In this document: positions 22,280 to 33,426 of the stretch, one piece after another
Layout of the letters: every line of letters starts with the position of its first letter
Position numbering within the stretch: position 1 is the stretch's first letter
From: Flammula alnicola
Lineage: Eukaryota > Basidiomycota > Agaricomycetes > Agaricales > Strophariaceae
Assembly (NCBI GenBank): GCA_015499995.1
Contig: JADNRV010000033.1
Coordinates: 62,001-126,000, forward strand
Direction: 5' to 3'
Length of the DNA stretch: 64,000 nt
Made by a program: the position numbers and the translations under genes
The notes under the pieces: model-generated
The model's database searches: none
What the model was told of the DNA's origin: nothing
Seen by the model: only the letters and a program-made list of their open reading frames with translations

Positions 22280-23400
22280 CGCATGGGCATAGAATCCGAG
22301 TTGAATCACTGCGTTATCGGGGTGCCCCAGTGGGCCCACGGGATTCGGCGGAAGGGGCGGAAGGGGAGCAAGACCAGATATGAGGGTGTGGCCTGAGAGG
22401 GTGTAGGGCCCAGACAAGGGCATCGGACCAGTATCGGTATCAGCGTCCGCTTCCGACGCAGTTTGCACGATATCCAAGGGCCGGGAACGATGCACGACAA
22501 AAGTGAACTTGTGCGCGAGCTGATCGTGATAGAGTCCTCCGCCTGGGATTGGGAGCGGAATGGCAGCCACTCTGAGGACGCGCAGGTAAAAGATGCAGAG
22601 GGCATGGTCGGGGAAGGGGAGGAAAAGGCGGGAGGGTGTTATATCTGGGACTTCAGATATGAAGGCAGAGGAGGAGAAGGCACGTTGTTTGCCGTTGAAG
22701 TCGAAGTTGAGCTCGGTGTCGAACGCGACGACGAATACGGATGCGAATCCCCGACAGGATTCGGCTTCGTTTCCCCCTTCTCGTCGTTTCTGTAAACAAT
22801 TTCCTTCCTGCCAGGAGCTTGACCCAATACAACGCCTTCCTCTGCAGGTCACCTAGCAAATATACCCCACCCGTCAAATCGTATATCTCTCTGGGGACGT
22901 GTCCCACTTTGATCTGGCACATCCGAGTCGTCCTCGTCCTTCCTTGTCCTTGTCCTTGGATTTCTCCTTTCCCTGCCCGTCCTTCTTTTCCTTCGCCTGT
23001 TTCGTTCGAATCTTGATCTTGAGTTCCACCACCCCCCCGTCTCTCACTCTCCTCCAACCACGCCATTTTCTCCTCCACCGTCATCTTCTGCCTTCCTGAC
23101 GTAGTCAAGTAGTGGTTATCCACCTGATGCGTCGTCGTCAGCGCAATTTTGTACCTAAGCAGCGAGGAGCTGCAGATGAGGATGTGGAGGTATGTAGCTG
23201 CCGGCGAGCAAAGAGGCGGGCTGAACTACGAGGTGGAACAGTATATGGATGAGAATTTCTGGCGGTAGAGTGAGCAGATTCATTGTGTCTTTGGGTTCGC
23301 TCCCTACGGTGCTGCAGCTAGGGTTCGAGAGTTGAGGTTGGTGTGGATGAAGCTGATGTCATCGTCGTTGGTAGCGTCGGCGTGGACATGTGCCACGGCA
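22280..23400 (-). pseudogene. Decayed F-box-type gene (copy B)
   Basis: Minus-strand homologue of 12540-13452 with more exons preserved: F-box-like LLTLPPEILIHILFHLVVQP, then after a frame change LICSSSLLRYKIALTTTHQV, MTVEEKMAWLEESERR, VPREIYDLTGGVYLLGDLQR and PLPIPGGGLYHDQLAHKFTF. The change of frame between the F-box-like part and the following segment has no plausible intron. The distal 200 residues form one open frame. It could be a gene with a mis-resolved N-terminus, but together with copy A decay is more likely. Confidence 0.45.
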
Positions 23401-23611
23401 CTTGATGAGTTTGGTGAAACACAAACCCGATGGCTCAGAAGAGTGCAACGTCAGGGTAACGCTGCAGCTGTGATATCTGGATGGACATCGTTAGTCGAAA
23501 AGGTTTGACCTTGAAGAGTCGGTATCAAACCCAGCAAGCACAATCACAATCTAGCAAATAGGTATCGTTAGAAGTCTGTCACGAAGGCGGTGGGCCTCCG
23601 ATTACACCCTC

Positions 23612-24139
23612 GTCCTCCTAATACTCGTTATTCAACGCCCACGTAAGTATGAGAGAACGAAATGCCAAGACAATTCTCCTTTGCATCGGAGAACAATGAT
23701 AATCGATCATTGAACGACACCAATCATTTGAAAGATGCCGATCCCAAGGCATGCAGCACACGCGACCAAGAAATGGCAGATCTATAGCGATAACTATGTC
23801 CGGCAGCCAAGAATGGCGTGTGTTCCAGAGCTCATCGCAGTTAGACCATTGTCCCCTCCGTGAGTGGTCAACGACGAAGAGAGCGGCGCCAGGATATCGG
23901 CACAAAAAGCTCGAAGTCGGGGTCAACATCCCAAAAAGTCGAACAAGGCACTGACTTGACGGGTTATTTCGCAGTGCCAATCAAACGGTTTCTATAAATC
24001 GCGGCTCCCGCCTGATTTCATCATAATCTGCACAACTAAAGAACAAAAAATCGAGCTGCCATGGTAGAGCAATTTAATGCTATTTTCAGTCTCAAGGCTA
24101 ACTAAACTACAATCGAATTAGCCCCCCAAGATCAAATAC
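23612..24139. other. Mostly unassigned; one weak minus-strand frame
   Basis: A 120-codon minus-strand frame at 23618-23980 (contains CSPMQRRIVLAFRSLILTWA) has no family match that I know and no intron or promoter support. Nothing else is seen. Confidence 0.25.
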
Positions 24140-25253
24140 TTATAAAATATCGAACCACATACCGTACTCAGTTCTGGGTCCATCCACCGCTCGCAGAGAC
24201 GGCGCTCCCACATCAAGCGCACCATCGATAACGGGTCCATTGGCGAGGTTGAGCTGGACCTTAGAGTAAACCTGAGTCACAGGCACCGCCTCTGACTCGA
24301 CTCGACTCACCACGATTCGGAAAGAAACAGTGTCGCAACTGGTTCAAACGCGCCTGGAGAGAAGGTTAACAAAGTATCGCTTTGGAAGACTAAATCGCTC
24401 TTACTTGGCATTTCCAATATCACTTGCCGCGACCACGCCTGAGGATGGGTCAGGAGCAGGCATGGCCACCTTCACCTGGGACTCCAGCGCCATCGTCAGC
24501 CATCTCTCCAGCTCTACGTTCTCCTGCTTTAACCGGGAGATGGTATCGTCCTTCGCCCTGGACTCGATGACATTTTGGGCAAATACCTCGCAAAGATTCT
24601 TATAGAGGTCTTCTAGAGCACCGTATCGCACCTCTAATGACCGCGTGTCAGGAGACGCCGGTTCTGGGGTAGAAGCAGTAGGGTGCTCGTCGGAGGTGGG
24701 TGAAGAAGAGGGCAGTTGGACAGATGGAGTCATAGCAAGTGTAGAAGACGTTGAAGCATGCGGTCGGGTCGAAGGAACCAGGGTGGATGTAGGAGAGGAG
24801 GCACCCGGTCGCTCTGGTCGCTCTGGGGTAGTCTGGATGGGTGCATTGGAAGAAACGTGAAGGTTTTGAACAGAAGTGGCGGTCCCGTTTATTGGTCTCG
24901 GTTTATATGTGAAAAGCGATTGGTTGGACATATTGTCCGAGGTCACAATCCGATACATATCAATGATATCATTCTGGGACATATTGCGAAATGGACAGTT
25001 GGGATCGGGAATTTGAGGAGTGGAGGTGAAAGTCTTTTCGAACGCGTCGTATCAGCTAAAGGAATAATTTCATAGTATAGTACAGACGTACTGTGAATCC
25101 CGAGAACCCTGTCTCAGGCTGGGGCTGCACAGGCACGTGAAAGAGTATCGTGTCAGGGCCGCCTTTCTGCCGTTTGGAAGACGAGGGTCTGTAAGAAGAC
25201 TCAGGTTTTCGTTTCTTTCCCTTCGCCTTGCCATCTAGTGTAGGATTCTCCAT
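24140..25253 (-). CDS. Hypothetical coiled-coil protein with nuclear-localisation-like basic region
   Basis: Not recognised. Exon 1 from the ATG at 25253 encodes a basic patch KAKGKKRKPESS..SSKRQK, which could be a nuclear-localisation signal. The long middle exon (about 25050-24405) has FTSTPQIPDPNCPFRNMSQN, a Ser/Thr/Pro-rich linker, and a coiled-coil segment (YGALEDLYKNLCEVFAQNVI, then DDTISRLKQENVELERWL). After an intron, a final exon reads VYSKVQLNLANGPVIDGALD and ends EYGMWFDIL plus stop at 24140. The junction of exons 1 and 2 and the 3' junction were chosen by frame and are uncertain. The layout suggests a DNA- or chromatin-associated factor, but no domain proves it. Confidence 0.5.
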
Positions 25254-25881
25254 TGTCGCCTTGTGTCAGGGGCATAGCTTTTAGGGTCAGGACCAGACAG
25301 CTCGTTCATAGCCTTGATTGCCTATGACGCTACAACGCACGGTGATGCTCTACGCGTTCCCGAGCAACTGCAATGCGAGAGTGGTCCCTTCAGTAAAGGT
25401 TGGTCGTGGGCGTTGCAGACAAGTTGTCTGCATGCGCTGGCGCACATGGTCAGCACAGCCACGTCCCAATCTAATCTAATCTATGCGAGCACCCGCTTAT
25501 GGGAACCGTTTTTTTCGTTCTCAACGGGCATTGGTTTTACACTTATGCCGAATGATTTATCTTTCCCGATAGCGCCCTCGTCCCATGCTTTTGCGGGGCT
25601 ATGTATTGTCCTGCTCACGCGAACCCCATACTTACTAGTGTCTTCTGACCTAGATGACTCAAATCGCTCCCAGGTTTACAAATGCAGGGGCTATTATTGG
25701 CGTACCATTTTCAAAATTGCGTGTCTATGATATCGAAATTCTCGCGTTCCGTTCCAGTCCCGTTGTCAGCCAAGGAAATGCTCATAATCCCACCGTCCTG
25801 ACGAATTCTGAACCATTCCCAAATCACCCCCAGATCGCTATCCATCTAGCTCGGCGCATATTATCCTCTTTCTCGACTACC
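25254..25881. other. Intergenic, upstream of the GST array
   Basis: No gene recognised. It contains the 5' flank of the GST that starts at 25882. Confidence 0.4.
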
Positions 25882-26676
25882 ATGACTATCATATTCTACG
25901 ATATACCATCAACACGACCGGGGAATGCCTGGTCGCCGAACACATGGAAAACGAGGTGAGAGGTCTTAATCATAACATGTTCTTTCCTGCATCTAACAAA
26001 CAGCGCCAGATACTGCCTCAACTTCAAAGGCATCCCTTATAAAACCGAATGGATCGAGTATCCCGATATCGAAGAGCATTGCAAGAAATTCGGGATCCTG
26101 GAAACAAGCAAGAACACCGACGGGCGTCCGCACTACACGCTTCCCGCCATTCACGACCCATCCACGGGTGTATACCTCGCCGACTCGTTTCTCATCGCCG
26201 AGTATCTCGAAAAGACATACCCAACCCCCAGTCTCTTTCCGCACAACACGTTGGGGTTGCAGACACCCTTTAATGACACTTACGGTGGACAAATGGACGC
26301 TTTGTGGAACTTCATCCTTCCCGCGACGTGCCTGGTCCTCAACCCTCCAAGCGAAGAATATTTCCGTCGTACGAGGGAGAAATTGTTTGGGACAACACTC
26401 GAAGACCTAGTCCCGAAAGGCGAGAACGCTGTCGTAGAATGGGCGAAGTACAAAGACGGTCTCGGCAAAGTCGACACCTGGTACGCGAAGAGTGGTGGTC
26501 CGTTCTTGATCGGCGATGCGGTGTCCTGGGCGGATTTCGTCGTCGCGGCGTACTTGATTTGGTTGAGGATTATTTGGGGAGAAGATAGCCAGCAGTGGAA
26601 GGATATCACTTCGTGGCATCAAGGACGCTGGAAGATCCTTATCGACAACCTGAAAAAGTACGAAACTATCGTGTGA
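25882..26676 (+). CDS. Glutathione S-transferase, LigE-like (array member 1)
   Basis: 246 residues from exons 25882-25955 and 26010-26676; the first exon is again 74 nt with the intron inside the Arg codon before YCLNFKGIPYK. It has the AWSPNTW serine loop, the glutathione-site segment LPAIHDPSTGVYLADSF and the helical-domain segment SWADFVVAAYLIWLRIIWGE. It is the intact relative of the two decayed copies at 6946-7300 and 21826-22130. It is more diverged from the other two array members, with a slightly shorter helical domain (LQTPFNDTYGGQMDALWNF) and lacking the NGGKGP insertion before FLIGD. Confidence 0.87.
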
Positions 26677-26895
26677 CCAATAGATATCTGTAGCCGTGTA
26701 TGATTACAATTTACCGTTGCTTGTAAAAGTTGAAATGAGTCAGCACGCTCTTCTTTGTCATGAACGGCGCTGCGGAAGAAGCGAGCTTGTGTTCCGCTGC
26801 GGATGTTAACCACGAGAATTCTAAGTATAGCTGGCCTGTTTAGACATACTTAATTGACAAACGACGCACTATTCTAGATATCTCCTACCGCAACG

Positions 26896-27721
26896 ATGAC
26901 CATTATCTTCTATGATATCCCTTCTACCGTTCCGGGGATTGCTTGGTCTCCTAATACGTGGAAAGTAAGGTCAGTATCGACAGCCCACTTTTGACTTGGG
27001 CGCATTTGAATGCGTGACATTAATAAACGGTCTAACCACACCCAGGTATTGCTTGAATTTCAAGGGTATCCCTTACAAAACGGAATGGGTCGAATATCCA
27101 GACATCGCAGCCCACTGCAAGAAGCTTGGCATCGCCCCAACACGCACAAATCGCGATGGAAGCCCCTACTACTCTCTCCCCGCCATCCACGACCCGTCCA
27201 CAGGCGTGTACATGGCAGACTCGATCCCTATCGCGGAGTACCTCGAGAAGCAATACCCCAACACGCCATCAGTGTTCCCTCACAACACATTGGGTCTGCA
27301 AATGGAGTTCGAGAATGCGTTCGACTCGAAGATGGGCGCTATGTGGAACTTCGTCATCCCTGCCGCATGCTCCAGGCTCAACCCAGTCAGCGAAGAATTC
27401 TACCGCCGCACTAGGGAGAAGTCATATGGAAAGAAAATCGAAGATATCGCGCCGAAAGGCGAGGATGCTGTGACGGAATGGGCCAAGGTCGAACATGGGC
27501 TCGGCGAGATCGCGAGGTGGTACTCGAAGAACGGTGGAAATGGGCCCTTCTTGATGGGAGAAACGCTGTCTTGGGCAGATTTTGTAGTTGGCGGACATAT
27601 GGTGTGGTTTCGGAATATACTTGGAACAGATAGCAGAGAGTGGACGGATATAGTGTCCTGGCAAGGAGGGATTTGGAAGACCTTTTGCGAGAGCTTAGCA
27701 CCATATGAAGCCGTCGATTGA
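26896..27721 (+). CDS. Glutathione S-transferase, LigE-like (array member 2)
   Basis: 249 residues from exons 26896-26969 and 27046-27721. MTIIFYDIPSTVPGIAWSPN leads to the catalytic-serine loop; LPAIHDPSTGVYMADSIPIA and NGPFLMGETLSWADFVVGG follow. It is a close paralogue of the inverted gene at 5863-6693, and similarity covers the coding region, the intron, the upstream sequence GAGATATCTAGAA and 3' flanking DNA. It lies 219 bp after array member 1 in the same direction. Confidence 0.9.
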
Positions 27722-28504
27722 GAGGATTATGTTAGATGCCTCACCCACGACTTGTCGTTCATTTTTAGCCACGTAGTTGAAAACAAAGCTTTCATGAAAG
27801 GGTTATATAACTTATACATCGGGACGCTAGGCTAGCAAGAGCGATTAGCTTCCTGGCAAGTTTCTCTGTAGATTGCGAGTTGCTGAAGATCTGTGAGGCA
27901 CAAAACTTTATTACCGGCGTTGGGAATGCCATTAAGAAAACTTCTAGACAAGAGATTCGGTTAAGGGGGACAGCAAGGAGCAGCAAGGGGAAAGAAAAGA
28001 CGTGACGTCACCAATATCGCCCAACTTTTTAGCGCCTGCCTGATCTTATTGAACATTCTTTCGCAGCTCGTTAAGAGGTCTCTCTCAACTCAATATCGCT
28101 ACGTGAATTGAACCGAGCCCTTCTAATTGTACCTTTTTATGGTGCGAATCCGAGTCGGCCTTGTCGTTGACAGTTGGGCATCTTTATCATCGTGCAGGCC
28201 TTTGAAGTTTGAACTCAACCATTTAGAATACACCTGATACAACACCCTAGAGCCAGCTGGAACCCAAAAAACACCCATACACGCCCTTAGAAATCAAGTA
28301 CTTATTGATGGACAATCGCCCGACAATGATGAAGCATATGAACAACGACGAAGCATATGGTGGTAAGTAGTGATCTATATCTGTAGCTCCTTCCTAATTC
28401 ATCGGGAGGACAGCGATATCGTCAAATATCGATTTAAGAAGTCCGTCTCATCCGACGACTTAGGATGATGCGTAAGACTCGATATTCGACCTTTCATCCA
28501 AACC
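27722..28504. other. Intergenic within the GST array
   Basis: No gene. Bases about 27820-28000 match 5150-5340 in inverted orientation, the far end of the GST duplication. The rest is unassigned. Confidence 0.5.
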
Positions 28505-29332
28505 ATGACCATCGTCTTCTATGATATCGCTTCAGCCGCTCCAGGGGGTGCTTGGTCGCCAAGTACGTGGAAAGTGAGGTTAGTGTCATGTTTTTCTACA
28601 AGTCTCAACCTCTAGCCTTCTGCAACCCTTGAGTGACGTCGCTACTGGTCGAATTCTAGGTATTGCCTGAACTTCAAAGCCATCCCCTACAGAACCGAAT
28701 GGATTGAAATGCCGGATATCGAAGCGCACTGCAAGAAGTTCGGCATTGCAGCCAACATCAAACGCAATGGAGAACCCTGCTACACGCTCCCAGCTATTCA
28801 TGACCCCTCTACGGGAGTATACATTGGGGATTCCATCCGTATTGCGGAGTACCTCGAAAAACAATACCCTAACAAACCCACTGTCTTCCCGTACAATACC
28901 CTGGGTCTGCAGATGGAGTTTGAGACAGCGTTTTGGACCCAGCTCCGCGCGATGTGGCAGTTTATTGTCCCTGCCGCGTTTCCCAGACTTAACGAAGCCA
29001 GCAAAGAATTCTACCGCCGTACTCGGGAAAATTCCTTTGGGAAGAAGCTCGAAGATATTGCACCAACAGGGGACGACGCCGTCAAGGAATGGGCAAAGGT
29101 TGAGGAAGGGTTTGGAAAGGCCGCTGTTTGGTACTCGAAGAACGGCGGGAAGGGACCGTTCTTGATGGGAGAAACCCTTTCTTGGGCAGATTTAGTCGTG
29201 GGTGCATATCTGGCATGGTTTCGAATTATTTGGGGAGAAGAAAGTAGGGAATGGCGCGACATCGTATCTTGGCATGGAGGCCGCTGGAAGTCAGTCTACG
29301 AAGCTCTGAAGGCGTATGAGACTGCCGCCTGA
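28505..29332 (+). CDS. Glutathione S-transferase, LigE-like (array member 3)
   Basis: 248 residues from exons 28505-28578 and 28660-29332, with the same 74-nt first exon and Arg-codon intron. It has AWSPSTW in the active-site loop, LPAIHDPSTGVYIGDSIRIA in the glutathione site, and GETLSWADLVVGAYLAWFRI near the C-terminus. It is clearly the same class as its neighbours but more diverged (EWIEMPDIEAHCKKFGIAAN). It is the last member of the array; a different family follows. Confidence 0.9.
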
Positions 29333-29575
29333 ACAACGTAAGGCAGAGTCCGGACCGGCTTGCATCGGCCGAATCGCTACACGGCAACCGCCTTCGGTAT
29401 CAGGTCGGCCGCGCGAGCCGCCATTTGTATTGTAATTTTTCTCCTCAATCCTACCAACTCTCTGCAATATTAATCAGACCGCCATTATTTCACGCCTCTG
29501 CAAGGAAAGGTATGCAATCGATGGTATCTCAGGCGAAGCACTGCGCAGGACTGACTCTTGTCGAAGACCCTAGCA

Positions 29576-30851
29576 ATGACCCAACCTCCCCTACCGAACG
29601 AGATACTGAATCACATCGTCGATGAGTTGGCCATTGCTGAGGAGCCTGGAGTACATTGGTCGAAATCTCTCACGGCGTGCTCTCTCGTATCGCATTCAAT
29701 GAATTATAGAGCACAAAGCCATCTGTTCCGCCAGATCGATCTGGAAATGGGCAGACAACGGATATTCATTTCGCTGGAAAAGCATAAAAAGAAGTGTCAA
29801 ACGCTCTGCGACCTCCTCGAAACGTCTACAACTCTTTCGTCACATATTCGATACCTTCGGCTGGGTGATTCATCTAACAGTCCACTCCAAATTTCCGAGG
29901 AGAGCGCCGCCATCTACACTCGACTCCTGAAGGCGCTCACTGGCTTTCGCGTAGAGAGCTTTCATTTCTGGGGAAGTGATCGCGCAATCGACCCTTCCGG
30001 AAGTTTTGGCCAGGCCTTTACCTCATTTATCCGTCAAACGAACCTCCTCAAATTATCGATTGCACGGGCCGCAATGTCCCTCAGGTTGTTTTCCTCCCAA
30101 GACACATTGCAGCATCTCAAGTTGAGCCGCATCTCTCTTTTCAACGACGCTGTTGAGGATCGCATCGACACAATTTCACCGTCCATTCACATGTCGCTTC
30201 GTACACTTTCTATCGCTTTGCGCATCGGCGAGCGAAAGGACCTGGAAAAGGCTATTTCACTGAATAAGCTCATCTCCCGACTTGCGGTAACATCCGCCAA
30301 TACGTTAACAGAATTTCGCTGGATTATAGATCCGGGTAAGCATTTTTTCGAAAAAAAAAACTCTTCTATCGACTGGGAATGCTGATTTTCCGTCAGGGAT
30401 TGTCGTGGAGCCGTTCGACACACATCCAGTTGACCTTAGCATTTTGCGCAAATTGAAGAGTCTGCGATTATTTTCCTCCGCATACGGACCCAGCCCATCT
30501 TCTTATAACATTATCCACGCTCTTGCCGGTGCACAGGAACCTACTATCGAAGTCTTCGAGTTCTTCTTTCACGAACCATACAAGACGATCAACGATCAAG
30601 TCTTGCGAAACCAGGACCGTTGGCAGCCAATCGATAATCTATTGGCAACCGCTGCATTCCCTCATCTTCGTCGCGTCCGAGTCGTAATGGAGGACATAGG
30701 AGTTTACAGCGCTTTTGATGTCGGCCCTGTCAAGTCCCGTTGGGTCTTCGAACGACTTTTCCAGCATGTCCTGGAGAAAGGAATACAACTCAGCGTCTCG
30801 TATGTCGATGACGATGGAAACGCCGAAGATGTACAGGAGCGCTATGATTGA
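29576..30851 (+). CDS. F-box-type protein
   Basis: A substrate-adaptor-like protein of the large Agaricomycete F-box families. Exons are 29576-30335 and 30397-30851. An F-box-like N-terminus, LPNEILNHIVDELAIAEE, is followed by TACSLVSHSMNYRAQSHLFR and then leucine-rich, irregular repeats (RYLRLGDSS, LKLSIARAAMSLRLFSS, LRTLSIALRIG). The C-terminal exon carries FPHLRRVRVVMEDIGVYSAF. About 404 residues, complete. The partner would be Skp1 of an SCF ligase; the target is unknown. Confidence 0.68.
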
Positions 30852-31296
30852 AGGACATGATTACCCATTTTACGCACCCTTTCTGCCTCGACGTACAGTA
30901 CGGAGCCAGGGAATCTATCCACCGATCCTTCCCTCAATACCGTTCTTTCTGAACCTACACAATATCAATACATTAATGGAGACCGTTGGATTGTTGACTT
31001 TGATGAACTTCGAGTAGATGAAATGACTGAGAAAATCTCCAATTACATCGTAGGAAAGGAAGAAAGGAAGAAAAGGCAAAACTAGGGGGGTCAGGCTTCA
31101 ACATTCAAATCCTAAGTGTGTCCCTCGAATGTAGACGAAATATATTTGCTGAGACAGAATAGAGACTCTGAATAATTTTTACCTTGCCTTACTTATCAGC
31201 ATGAAAGACGGTTAACGGGGCACGGTCGAAGCCTTGTGAGGTTTCACAGGATGATTTGAACGTAAATTATATTCGAAAACTCCAAGTCACATCCCA
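30852..31296. other. Convergent intergenic region
   Basis: Lies between the 3' ends of the F-box gene and the esterase. No gene recognised. Confidence 0.4.
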
Positions 31297-32565
31297 TTAC
31301 AAACATTGGCTATACTGTAAACGGACGTGGTCAGTCGCGGACAAGTTGAAAAAAATTAATTTTACTCACGTATGCATTCGAGACCGTGCAAGTGAATGGG
31401 GAGGCACACACTGTTTATTTCATGATATAAGTAATGGAAAAGAAATCCAAGACACACAGGCTGTTTACCTGTAGGTCCAGTGAACCCAATACCGCCACAC
31501 TGTGCCCAATGGGCAGCGGTTCCACTAGTAGGAGGCGGGGTAGAAACTGGGGGAAGAGTAGTCGTTCCGACAGGAGGAGTAGTTGCGGGGGGAGCGGTAG
31601 GTGTTACAGGGGTTCCACCAGGTGTAAGGGCGCTCAGGCCGAACCAGTTAAGCGTATCAGTCTCGTGCTCCGGGACAGTGTGGCCAACGCCTTGAGCGAG
31701 TATGCCTTGTACGTTTGGACCAAAGGAGGCGCGGGAGTAGCCAGCTTGGGGATCTCCGCTGACATTGGTGACGGGGGTTTGGCTGACACCGAATACGTCC
31801 GTCCACTGTTTGATTTCTTCCCAGAAGTTCTGCGGGTACAGTGTCGTATCACTGGTAAAAGCAATTATCAGATTGTATCGAGAAAGCGAGATAGCGGAGA
31901 CACCGGTTAACGTACATAGTACCGTGCCAGAACTGGACCTTGGGGCGGGTGCCGGTGAAACCAGGGTAGCCAGTGAGGACCTCGGCACCCCATTGTTGGG
32001 GCGTCTGGATCAACTGTCCATCCGCACACTGACTGTTCCACGCATTGGGGCCTGCGAAGCATCCGTATGGAACACCCGAGTACAGGGATCCAGCGGCGAA
32101 CAGATCTGGATAGGCTCCCATGAGCACGTTGGTCATCATCGCACCCGACGACGTCCCGGTCGCGAAGACGCGTGTGGAGTCGACGCCCCAGTTGGCGATC
32201 GCGTAGCGCACGATACTGGCTATGCCAAGCGAGTCACTTCCACCATCGTGCGTCAGCGTCGCCTGGGTGTTGACGTCCCAGCAGCCGCCGGATCTAGGGG
32301 CGTTGGGGTAGACGACGATGAAACCGTGTTGGTCGGCAAGCGACGCGAGAGATGTTCCAGTGAAGTAGGCTTGCGCAGTTCCTGTGCAGTAGTGCATGGC
32401 GATGATGAGTGGTGTAGGGTTGGCGAGCGCCGTGGGTTGGTAGAGGAACATCCCGACATTGTTGGGGTTGGGCCCAAAGTTGACGGTTACCTGCTGGAGC
32501 GAGCTCGTGAGAGCGCTCACTGAGGTGACAGCCGCTGCAACAAAGAACGATTTGAAGGCGAACAT
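31297..32565 (-). CDS. Secreted carbohydrate esterase family 1 (acetylxylan/feruloyl esterase) with CBM1
   Basis: A secreted enzyme expected to remove acetyl or feruloyl groups from plant xylan. Exons are 32565-31916, 31851-31469, 31410-31370 and 31314-31297, giving 363 residues. A signal peptide (MFAFKSFFVAAAVTSVSA) leads to an alpha/beta-hydrolase of the PHB-depolymerase-like type with ATGTSSGAMMTN (GxSxG nucleophile), IDTTLYPQNFWEE (acid) and GVGHTVPEHETD (histidine). A Thr/Pro linker joins a CBM1: HWAQCGGIGFTGPT, then VCASPFTCTVSNAY, then YSQCL. The last exon is only 18 nt and codes YSQCL plus stop. All catalytic and cellulose-binding residues are present. Confidence 0.9.
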
Positions 32566-32601
32566 TATCGATTGGAGACAGAGAGTACTTACTCCGAGGG
32601 A

Positions 32602-32608
32602 TTTTATA
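32602..32608 (-). promoter_or_regulatory. TATA box of the CE1 esterase
   Basis: Minus-strand TATAAAA about 37-43 nt upstream of the esterase ATG at 32565. Confidence 0.45.
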
Positions 32609-33426
32609 GCAAAGCGGAGGATCTAGAAATGGAGTAGTATCCTGCCCATCCTCTTAATTGTAAAGGTCGCCAAATTGAGAAGATGGACATGAGACTAGCA
32701 ATGGAGGAGATATAAGAAGTCGAGTTACGAATGTGAACAGCCAGCAATAGCCAGCAATGAAAATAGAGCACCAGGGGCTTCCTGACGCGACGCTAATCCC
32801 TAAAATAAAAATGAAGTGGTGAGTCGGTATTTAATCGGATACGTCAACCAATCCGCCTCGGTCGCGTGTTGGTCGCGTGTTGGTCGCATGTTGGTCGCGT
32901 GTTGGTCGCGTGTTCTCCTCGACTTCGGTGGCACGACGACGATGAGGTGGAGAGCGAATTTTGTCCGAATATCTGTCCACTGACCATTGAACGTCGGATC
33001 ATAGTTACATTTTCGTTAAAAGCACTTCCTTCTAGATTAGATGTATTAGACATTCATTTACGGCTCTGTTGCGCGAAAAGTTACCAGGATTTGATTGTTA
33101 GTCACGGTAGAGTCGATGTTGGCAACTTCCATTGCCAAGGAACGAGTTGCTATTTTGCGGCTTTCTTGCACCTCGTTTGTCAGCGGCGGTCACGGTACCG
33201 AGACATGTCATGTGGTTGCGGATGTACAAAGTCGCGACGCGATTTCTCATCTCTACCGTCGCGTCGGACATACCAACTACAAGGTATTTAGTAAGTACAC
33301 GCCATCTTTTTCTACCAAAAAGCTGTCACATATAAAAGACCGAAGGCTTATTCTAAGTTTCTTAGTGCGCACAGCTTCGAAGTCGTTCGAACTGCATCAG
33401 TATCAGAAATAAACCACCTTGAATTA
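32609..33426. repeat. Divergent intergenic region with an 11-bp minisatellite (32860-32914)
   Basis: Five units of GGTCGCGTGTT (one with an A for G change) lie between the divergent esterase and F-box genes. No gene recognised. Confidence 0.8.

Larger units (their letters stand above)
21826..23611. repeat. Contiguous copy of a block that is split in three at 7.0-17.2 kb
   Basis: This block matches, in the same order and orientation, 6979-7432, then about 12550-13496, then about 17030-17230. The third match includes CTGCAGCTGTGATATCTGG (about 17034 and 23461) and a TCAAACCCAGCAAGCACAAT stretch. In this copy the pieces lie next to each other. Confidence 0.75.

Noticed and set aside
31765..32523. 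A 252-codon plus-strand frame
   Set aside because: Antisense of the CE1 esterase, whose catalytic motifs and splice sites all fit the minus strand.
32860..32914. CRISPR-like array
   Set aside because: Units are directly adjacent without spacers; this is a minisatellite in a eukaryotic genome.
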